In this document: positions 56,804-64,000 of the stretch, piece by piece
How positions within the stretch are numbered: the stretch's first letter is position 1
Layout of the letters: every line of letters begins with the position of its first letter
From: Neurospora tetrasperma FGSC 2508
Taxonomy: Eukaryota; Ascomycota; Sordariomycetes; Sordariales; Sordariaceae
DNA length: 64,000 nucleotides
Assembly: GCF_000213175.1 (NCBI RefSeq)
Contig: NW_009799179.1
Span: forward strand, 2,341,744-2,405,743
Direction: 5' to 3'
The notes under the pieces: model-generated
What the model was told of the DNA's origin: nothing
The model's database searches: none
The model's input: only the letters and a program-made list of their open reading frames with translations
Position numbers and translations under genes: made by a program

Positions 56804-57061
56804 CTAATCCTCCATTTCCCTATTGTCATTGTCCCTGTTGTTTTCCTCTGCGCACTCCTCGTCACCGTCTCCTTTGCCGTTGCCACTGACCAGGTGGTCA
56901 TCGTTGCGCTTGCTCTCACGAAGCCTGTTCTTCATGCGAACAATCATATTCGAAGCTGAAAGTGCCTGATACTGAAGCATCAGAACGGTGAAGGGGGGTA
57001 GGGCTTTGTTCGCCTTGATGCACTCGCGCTGAATGTCGCCAGTGCCGGTAGTAGATAACAG
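56804..57061 (-). CDS. Last exon of an unidentified small gene
   Basis: A minus-strand exon opens after a good acceptor (CTAACTCACACAG, with branch-like CTAAC) and reads LLSTTGTGDIQRECIKANKA, LPPFTVLMLQYQALSASNMI, VRMKNRLRESKRNDD and a polar, acidic tail (GDGDEECAEENNRDNDNREM) to TAG at 56804. The helical middle and acidic end look genuinely coding. The 5' part is not resolved. A short exon starting MPAIEP just upstream could join in phase, using a weak GTCTAT donor, to give about 91 residues; a longer start near 57350 (MKAAPPNIRPKIP) is also possible. I do not recognise the family. Confidence 0.45.
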   Translation of the reverse strand: MLSTTGTGDIQRECIKANKALPPFTVLMLQYQALSASNMIVRMKNRLRESKRNDDHLVSGNGKGDGDEECAEENNRDNDNREMED

Positions 57062-59721
57062 CTGTGTGAGTTAGTGTTTGTTGAGCGTGGAGGAAGATGT
57101 GATAGCACTGATGGAATAGACAGGTTCGATAGCGGGCATGGATGAGAGGAATAAGAAGGATGGGTGGAGGCGGGTGGTTGATAGTGATGAGGCATCGAGA
57201 TGGGGAAGACGCGGAAGAAGGCCGTTTTGCGGGTGGAGAAGGCGGTCCCTTCTGGTCTTGGTATCAGGAATGATGTTGAATCGGTTTCTGTTCAGAGTCG
57301 TGGTGTTTTGGGCCGGGATCTTGGGTCTAATGTTTGGGGGTGCGGCCTTCATTCTCGCGGCCGTCGTAGCCCAATGAATGGGAAAAGAAGACATCGCGTG
57401 GAAGCTAATATAGGCCTGGGTTTTTCCGAATCTTGGGCGGTTTAGCATGAAGCTTTGGCCGGTTGTCGTCTAGTGATGTGCTTTGGCTGATCTTTGGCGA
57501 TGATTGTTGGTGGTGGTTGGAAGGTCCGGGAAGTAAGAAAAAGGGAACCAATTTCCTATGAGCCATCATTTATGGAGTGATGGAAGATGCGAAATAATGA
57601 ACGAGGATTTAAGGCCGGAGAAGCATTCCTAATGTGCACCTTGCGGTTCACCGGGCTTCCAGCGCCGCATATATGCAATGCTTCCATTTATTCGATGTCC
57701 GTCGTTAACAAACTCGGCCTGGTCACTTGACAGACGAATACTGTAACATCTTTGAACCTTGTGAACCAACATGCACCATACCACACCTTGGGTCCCAACT
57801 CCTTACTCGAACGCCACGGCGCCTCGATGTTCATGACCGGTGCAAATTGTCATGGTGATACCTCCAAAAGTTGACCGGCAAAGACGCCGCTCGCCTTCGG
57901 ACAAAGAATAGCCGCGGTGTAAGGTACCCGAAGCGCGTCTCAAGGGCGTAAACGCTCCTGTCCGCACATCGACGTCGATATGCCCCATGATGACTTCCGT
58001 CCAGCAGCCCTATAGGTATTCATCTCAAGCCTCAAATGAACTGGCCAGGCGTACATATCGGTTCAAGCCACATTCAAAGCTTCACCGGCCACACCAACCA
58101 CTTCGGTGACGTCCCCATGCCAGGTCGACGGATTTCAATGGCGCTTGCCATGCCAGGATAATTCCTATCGGAAGAAACGCAGAAGGTGATGCCCGGTGAT
58201 ACGCGGTGGTTTCCCCTAACGCTGAAATGACGATAGTTGAAGATGTTGGTGAGCCGGAAAGTCGACAGTCGTGAATGGGCGGCAATATCAAGGCTCGCTC
58301 GGACACGGGAACTCCAAATGACTCGTTCGTCCCAAATGGGTCATAAGGCTGAGATGAGCCTCAACGTAGACGCAAGCAATGGTGGCAGTGCTGATCTAGA
58401 TAGTGGGTTTTCGTCGTCATCCTCAAGGGATGGAAGCCAAGATCCTCGGCCCTCGGAAACCGGGAGTTGGTATAGCACCCCCGTTGTAACATTAAATGAT
58501 TCTTGGAGTGGAAGGAAACAAAACGACATTGTAGTAGGTGGTCCGTTTTCTGGGCCATACCATAATCCCTCGAGTCTCAACGTGGCCCACTGTGATTCTG
58601 AGGGCGGCAAAGGGAACATCGGCTGAAAAAGCGATAAGATGCACGATAAGGCGGTCTCTACCGAAGGGAACAGGCCTGGCGGCGATCTGCACCTGCAGAT
58701 TTAGTGTACGGCACTTTCGCCCAATGACGTCTTTAGCTCAGCCATTGCGATGTTGCCTTCAACACGTCTGGCTGCTTTTTGCCAACGCAGTCTCGCAGAT
58801 GGTTAGCGTCCCGGCCCCAATGTCCGTGGTCGATTTGAGTCCCCGTTCGTTTCGTTCGTCGAAGCTGTTGCTCCAACTCCATCATGAGCCCATTTTTGGG
58901 GAGTCAAAAGACGGGAACTACCAACAAGCACTGCTCGGAGACCGATGTGACAAGTTGAAAGTCTAGAACGAAATGGCCCACCCATGATGATTGTCTGATG
59001 TCCATTGTCCACATTGTTTTCTTGGGACTCTGTGCCTTTCCACGGCTCACGGGTAGACGTCAGTCGGCTCCCGTGATGTCGGCCTTAGGCGGGCGCTATT
59101 GACTGCACAGACGACAGGTCGGGTGGGCCTTGTTGGACAAACCGGACCAGCAAGAGGAGCGGGAGTGTTAGCGCATACAAACAAAATAGCAGTGACTCTT
59201 AACAGATGCCATCAGCGGCTTACAAGCGCTTTGCCTGCAGCGCGGGGCGCGGGCAGGCACCTCCAGGTCTCACATCCACCCACCAGTCCACCAACTGCAT
59301 CGGTCGTTCCCGCTAGCCTTTTCTTCACAAAGTCCCCGGTCTAAAGTGGTGCCCTCCATTCTTTCAATCCGACTAAGTTCTTGCCCGCGCGTTTCGAGCC
59401 AGTGTCTCTGTGACAACATTCAAAGACAACAATCCGGTGATTCTCTGACTTGGTCATCATCTTGCATTCCGTACGACCCCCGCTCGAGATTTTACACATT
59501 CGAAGCCCCAGAGAGCGAACAGAAACCGATACGAACAACAACGGCTAATTCAATCGACCCCTCCAAAAGAAGGCCTTCCAAAAACTATAACCACCCTCTA
59601 GACTAGTCTCTACTGTACATCCGAGACTTCAACGACACCGATACCGTTTTGCGCGATACCAACGATCTAGGCTTCGATACCCGTTCACAGTTTTGCGGTC
59701 TTCCGAAAACCGACAACCACC
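57062..59721. other. Intergenic, about 2.7 kb
   Basis: No clear gene is found. The first few hundred bases may hold the 5' exon of the small minus-strand gene. A plus-strand frame at 58237-58626 includes a Ser/Gly-rich text (DSGFSSSSSRDGSQD) but no domain. Confidence 0.4.
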
Positions 59722-61025
59722 ATGCCAAGCTTCCGGCGGAAAATCACCAAACATTTTGGAGATTCAGTGAGCCACCCGCGTTCCGTTCCTTTTACAAGTT
59801 CCAGAGGTTCATGATTGTCAAGGCGATGGGGAGCAAGCTGGGTTTGGCGCCGGGGAGGTTGCTTGGTGCTACCTCGATCTGGAGTGACCGAGTAGCCGCC
59901 TTCGCCAGAGCGCCACGGAGACGACAGCTTCCAGTCGTAATTTGCGGCCAGTTGCCGGCTGATACAATGAAGAGACTGTTGAGCTATTCGAATTGGCCGC
60001 CCTTGCCTGTAGGAAGCCGAATTGACGTCGCAGGATGACGAGGTCGCGGGACTAGGCACATCGCATCGCTATTTGTCGAAGAACACTTCTGCTAACACAG
60101 ACAATCCGTTTAGCTCACACCTTCAAAACCGTACCTTTCCTACCATGACATTCTCCGTATGTGGATCGGTCTGGCATATGTCTGTTGACCTCGATCTGAC
60201 TTGGGGGTGATTAGTGACGAGTGACGATATCGTCTCGCTCAAATATGACTGGCTTACTGATAACGTATGTTACAATTCACTGTTGTTGTCGTTTTGGTTG
60301 CTAACCTGGTTTAGAACATTGCCTTTTGGGAAGAGTATGTACACATTGCCAATAACTCACTCCCCTTCTTTCCTATACTGGGTCTCCCAATCTGACATGC
60401 GTACTCTAGATGGCTCGAGAGAGAGGTCCTTCCCAAGTACCCGCGCGCCCACATCGTTCTCCTACGACCTAGCATAACGTTTCTCCTGATGCAAGCTATC
60501 GATCTGAAAAGCATCGGCAGCGCGCTCCCCGACTTCAAGAAAACGACGCACATTTTCCTGCCGGTCAACGACAGCCGGGACCGCGAGCGCGCCGACGGTG
60601 GTTCCCATTGGTCACTGCTCGTCGTGTCCGTCATCGACCGTGTTGCGTTCCACTACGACTCGCTCGGTGGTGCAAACTTTTACGAAGCCCAAAAGTGTAC
60701 GGACCGTCTCGGCCGGGTGCTCGGCATGCCCCTGCGGTTCCACCAGATGGAGGACTCCCCACAGCAGGGCAACAACAGCGACTGCGGCGTCTACGTCTGC
60801 ATCGTGATGCGCCATCTTCTCATCAAGCGGTTGCTGAACGCCAACTCCAACGAAAAGGTGTCCATGTCCATGGCCAACAAGGTCATCGACAGCGCGGGCG
60901 GCCGCAAGGAGATGATGCAAATCATCGAGTCGTTACGGAAGGAGGGCGAGAGGCGACGGAGCTTGAGCCCCATGTCGACGTCGTCGAAATCCGGATCGTC
61001 AAAGACACCGCCCCGTATTGAGTAG
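59722..61025 (+). CDS. NEDD8-specific protease, DEN1/SENP8 type, 257 aa
   Basis: A Ulp1-family (C48) cysteine protease that matures or removes NEDD8 (or SUMO). Five exons: 59722-59766, 60114-60156, 60215-60264, 60315-60334 and 60410-61025; introns of 347, 58, 50 and 75 nt. The core reads YLSYHDILLTSDDIVSL, then KYDWLTDNNIAFWEEWLERE, RPSITFLLMQ, GGSHWSLLVVS (catalytic His119), FHYDSLGGAN (Asp136) and QQGNNSDCGVYV (Gln172, Cys178). The short LSY.D.LL lead-in and WL.D.NIAFW pattern are those of DEN1/SENP8 rather than Ulp1/Ulp2. The first exon (MPSFRRKITKHFGDS) and its long intron are inferred from phase and a GTGAGC donor; the remaining joins are firm. A Ser-rich tail (RRRSLSPMSTSSKSGSS) extends past the catalytic domain. 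Confidence 0.85.
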
Positions 61026-61935
61026 TAGTGCGAGTCAGCGAGTGTGCGATGCGAGTAAGCTAGCTGGCTGTTTGTTGTTGATTGTGTGCGTTGGACAGGT
61101 GATATCCCGCCTGTCTCAGAAGCAGGTTTCCATTCACACTGGCACAGAGAAACAAAAAATTTTAGGATACCTTTTAACGAGAGAGCGCAACCCCATTGGA
61201 AGAAGGCTGGAGCAAAGAACGAATGGACCGTCAACGGGCCTCTTCTACTAGCAATATTCTTGCATCACTGCGTGCAACGGGAGAAGTTTTCTTTTTTTGG
61301 TCACAGCGTCGAGATGGACGACCACCCGCGCTGTAGGGGTCATCAGCACAAAGCGCGGCGTCAGACTGACGGAGAGGCGTTATTAGGCGTTAGGGTTCAA
61401 GCTACGAGCCGTGAAGCACTCAACACCACACATAATCATTCCCAGTGGGGAGAGGCATGATTGAAAAGAAAAAGAAACCAAGTAAATCATGATTCGAAAG
61501 GATGAGCTCTCCCGTGGCTTGGTTGAGAGCCCGGGGTACTATGACGCCCGAACTTTATACGGAATATCTAGCATAAGATGGGGAATATTTGCATTATGGC
61601 ATTGTAGCCTATTTTCAGGCGTATGTATATGGTCAAGAAACGTGGTCCTTCCTTTTTTTCTCTCTCTTTTTCTTCTACTCAAGGATCGTTGTACTTGAGG
61701 TACTCGTAATCATGACTCTTTATGTCTCACATTCTTCCTTAGGTCGCAATGTCGTCTCACTCAAAGTGCATGGAACGAACTGGAGCAGGTGAATATGTAC
61801 TGTTTAGTTTACGTAGAAGATTGAAGCGAAAAAATGATATAGAATTGGTACATGTATGCCTCTCCAACGCCGCCAAATTCCCAACAACAACAACAAAGTG
61901 ACCTCAAAATGATAAAGGGGCATTGACCGACACGA
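61026..61935. other. Convergent 3' flanks of the NEDD8 protease and slx9
   Basis: No gene is seen in this 0.9-kb interval between two stop codons. Confidence 0.55.
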
Positions 61936-62091
61936 TCATGCCGTCTTCAAGAAAGCAGGGTTCTGCTCCATAGTAGCAGAGATAAACCCCCTCAGCGCCG
62001 CCCACCTATTCGTCGTCGCCGGTTGTTGTGTCGTCGCCTGTGCCCCCTGTGTCTGTGTCGGCTGCTGCTGCTGCTGCTCAACCTCCATCGC

Positions 62092-62123
<32 letters not shown>

Positions 62124-62817
62124 GTTCCTTAACCGTCGCCAACTGCGCCAAACTCCTCCCAAACCGATCCATCTCCGTCTTAACCACCTTTTCCTTCCTC
62201 TTCAACGCCCCCGGCCGTGTCTTCAAGCTCTTATGCCTCACCCTTCCCATCGCTTCCTGCTGCGCATCCATCGTCTTGCCGCTCTCTTGGTCCTCCCTGA
62301 TCTCGTTGCTGATTTCACCCAACACATCGCCCAAGCTCTCCAGCGTCGTCACCAGCTTTTTCGAGGGACGCCTCCGCTTGAGTTTGCGAGAAGAGCCAGA
62401 GCCAGATGAACCGGGAACGGTCTTGGCGATCCGCGACACAAAGGCGTTGTGCTTGATGGTGCGCTTGTCCTTTTTCGAGTCGATGAAGGAGTCCGACACC
62501 ACGTTGTTCTCGCGGTGGAGCTTGCGCGGGAGGAGGGGGTCGGCGAGGCGCTTCAGCGCTTTTTCGCGGGCCGAGAGGCGTTTGCCTGGGGTCGGGGCTG
62601 TTGGGGCCTGTGGTGGCGTGGGTTAGTTTACACTACCTACAGTTGTTGGTGTCGCCAGATGAGGAGGAGGGGGAGGAAAAGAAGGTTAGGAGGTTGTCTT
62701 TCGTTGCGCAAGGGGGGAGGGGACCCTGGGAAGAATGAATGAACGAATGGAAGGTGGGATGGGTTGGGGACTTGGTTGCTTTGGTCGGTTGATTGTTGAG
62801 GAGAGTGGACGAACCAT
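61936..62817 (-). CDS. slx9: Ribosome biogenesis protein Slx9, about 224 aa
   Basis: A nucleolar factor for pre-40S processing and export. The large exon 61936-62607 reads APTAPTPGKRLSAREKALKR, then LADPLLPRKLHREN, NVVSDSFIDSKKDKRTIKHN and AFVSRIAKTV, the Slx9 family core. SRKLKRRRPSKKLVTTLESL is the basic middle, and TNRWAALRGFISATMEQNPA the conserved C-terminal helix (WxALRxxI/L). An Ala run and a Gln run (about residues 150-175) interrupt it. The start is inferred: an ATG at 62815-62817 directly followed by GTTCGT could splice over 207 nt to GCCCCA and give MAPTAPTPGKR, which fits the MAP... start of fungal Slx9. That donor is weak; the start could lie elsewhere. Confidence 0.82.
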
Positions 62818-63451
62818 GGCTGTTTATGTTTATTCGAGCTATCTGTCAGGTCTCGATGTACAGATATGATGTGAGGAGGGCGAGTGCAAGTTAATTTTAA
62901 GAGACGATGATGCAGATGTTGGCAGGGTTCAAGATGTGGACTGAATGGAGTTGAACAACGTGCGTACCTCGACTGACCACAATTGCTCCCCCAGGATTGA
63001 GTGATGGGCAGAATTGACTTTTGAGTGGAGCCGGAAATCGATAACGGAGGGACGTGAACGTGCCAATTCCTCACCGCCTACGCCTCCGCTACAGGGGGCC
63101 GAGCCGTGTGCCAAGAACTGGAGGGCTGCAGCAGTGGTCAGTGGGGTTGATTCAGCCCTACGATTTTACCTTTTCCCTTTTCCTCATTCAGTTTCACATG
63201 ATTGCATCTGGAAGAGATACACGCGGAAATCAAGCCATATATCAAAGAGGCAGAAGCTCAATGCTAGGTTCATAGGTGCCGAAAAGGTTGAGATATTGGT
63301 AATCAGGAAGTAATCAACCATAATCAATCAAGCTCTTTGATCTCGCGATAGCTGCCCCGCACTCGCTACCTATCTATCACTGACGGTAACTGGGGATTTT
63401 TATGTATCGCACTCCAACGTTTCAAATCATCTTACCCCAAAACACAACAAG
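62818..63451. other. Divergent promoter region between slx9 and uba4
   Basis: No gene is seen in this 0.6-kb interval. The C/A-rich stretch just before the uba4 ATG is a likely 5' leader. Confidence 0.55.
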
Positions 63452-64000
63452 ATGCAGAACGGCGGTGCCAGCTCAGACCAAAATGGCTCAATCAGCTCTG
63501 TCCCTCGGGACACGAGCCGGCCTCTCACAGAAGAAGAGCTCGATAGATACTCCCGTCAGATGATTGTACCTGGAATGGGAAAAGAAGGTGAGTGAGCACT
63601 TCGTCCCCAACGTTCCTTTTTGGCCAGCCGTTCGTTACCCCTGAACCAAAGTAAACAAACCTTATCTGACTAACACCCCCACCCTATCTATCCCCAGCCC
63701 AACTCCGTCTTATAAACGCCAAAGTCCTCATCATCGGCGCCGGCGGCCTCGGCTGCCCCGCCGCGCAATACATTGCCGGCGCCGGCATCGGCACCATCGG
63801 CATCGTCGACGGCGACACCGTCGAGCGTTCTAATCTGCACCGACAAGTCGGCCACTCCACCTCTCGCATCGGGCAGTCCAAAGTCTCGTCCCTCATCACC
63901 CACCTCCGCGGCCTCAACCCACTCCCCACCTACGTCGCTCACACCACTCACATCACTCCACTCAACGCCGCCGATCTGATCTCACAATACGACCTCATCC
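63452..64000 (+). CDS. uba4: Uba4/MOCS3, Urm1-activating E1 enzyme, 5' part
   Basis: The E1-like adenylyltransferase/sulfurtransferase that activates Urm1 for tRNA thiolation and, in MOCS3 form, supplies sulfur for molybdopterin synthesis. Exon 1 holds ATG CAG AAC (about 63452) and the conserved [21 protein letters not shown] 110-nt intron (63588-63697, GTGAGT...CCCAG) leads to [20 protein letters not shown], the ATP-binding loop of the adenylation domain, then [20 protein letters not shown] with the Asp and Arg that contact ATP, and [14 protein letters not shown]. The window ends within the adenylation domain; the catalytic cysteine and rhodanese domain lie beyond 64000. By my count the ATG and the conserved segment differ by one base of phase around the A run at 63481; this may be a counting error. 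Confidence 0.88.

Noticed and set aside
58237-58626. A 129-codon plus-strand frame with Ser-rich text
   Set aside because: It lacks a domain, splice context or neighbouring exons; too weak to call.
1-64000. CRISPR arrays, bacterial operons, riboswitches, replication or attachment sites
   Set aside because: No such pattern was found, and the window is eukaryotic nuclear DNA with spliceosomal introns.

Overview
This window is a stretch of nuclear DNA from a filamentous ascomycete (Sordariales), most likely Neurospora crassa or a sibling species. The pointers are short GT-AG introns of about 50-120 nt with CTAAC-like branch sites, long gene-free intergenic stretches, many TACCTACC/GGTAGGTA simple repeats, low-complexity tails in regulatory proteins, and a decayed gene whose lesions look like repeat-induced point mutation (RIP). 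The strongest pointer is a cyclophilin gene (34060-35158) whose 223-residue product, with its 43-residue mitochondrial presequence, matches my memory of Neurospora csr-1. The species call rests on that recollection, not on a database search.

Layout. 1-9.5 kb: gene-poor, with a ruined cytochrome P450 on the minus strand (about 2.15-3.1 kb), an orphan coding-like fragment at 9.2 kb and clusters of TACC repeats. 9.5-24.8 kb: metabolic and housekeeping genes: a putative amidoligase (-), NAD-dependent L-lactate dehydrogenase (-), a DIP5-type amino-acid permease (-), a YtcJ-like amidohydrolase (+), a membrane-anchored prolyl-4-hydroxylase-like dioxygenase (-) and a SWIM/RING zinc-finger protein (+). 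27-39.5 kb: conserved cell-biology genes: a four-TM MARVEL-like membrane protein with a long polar tail (-), Ent3/epsinR-type ENTH adaptor (-), cyclophilin csr-1 (+), RNA polymerase III subunit Rpc34/Rpc6 (-) and an MFS transporter (-). 40-53.3 kb: a 10-bp minisatellite, a secreted Kre9/Knh1-domain wall protein (+), a 310-bp MITE, a Zn2Cys6 transcription factor with a very large low-complexity tail (+), then about 3 kb of repeat-marked intergenic DNA and a six-exon P450 (+). 53.5-64 kb: a small copia-Gag-like fragment (-), an unresolved small gene with an acidic tail (-), a NEDD8-specific Ulp1-family protease (+), ribosome biogenesis factor Slx9 (-) and the 5' end of Uba4/MOCS3 (+), cut by the window edge.

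Genes working together. I see no operon and no convincing metabolic cluster. Themes shared by neighbours are protein modification and turnover (RING protein, NEDD8 protease, Uba4, the Urm1-activating enzyme), membrane traffic (Ent3) and nutrient uptake (permease, MFS). The Zn2Cys6 factor and the intact P450 are same-strand neighbours separated by 3 kb; a regulatory link is possible but untested.

Exon joins were worked out by hand from GT/AG signals, phase and family conservation. Joins that are weak are marked in the entries. No tRNA, rRNA or other RNA gene was convincingly seen.
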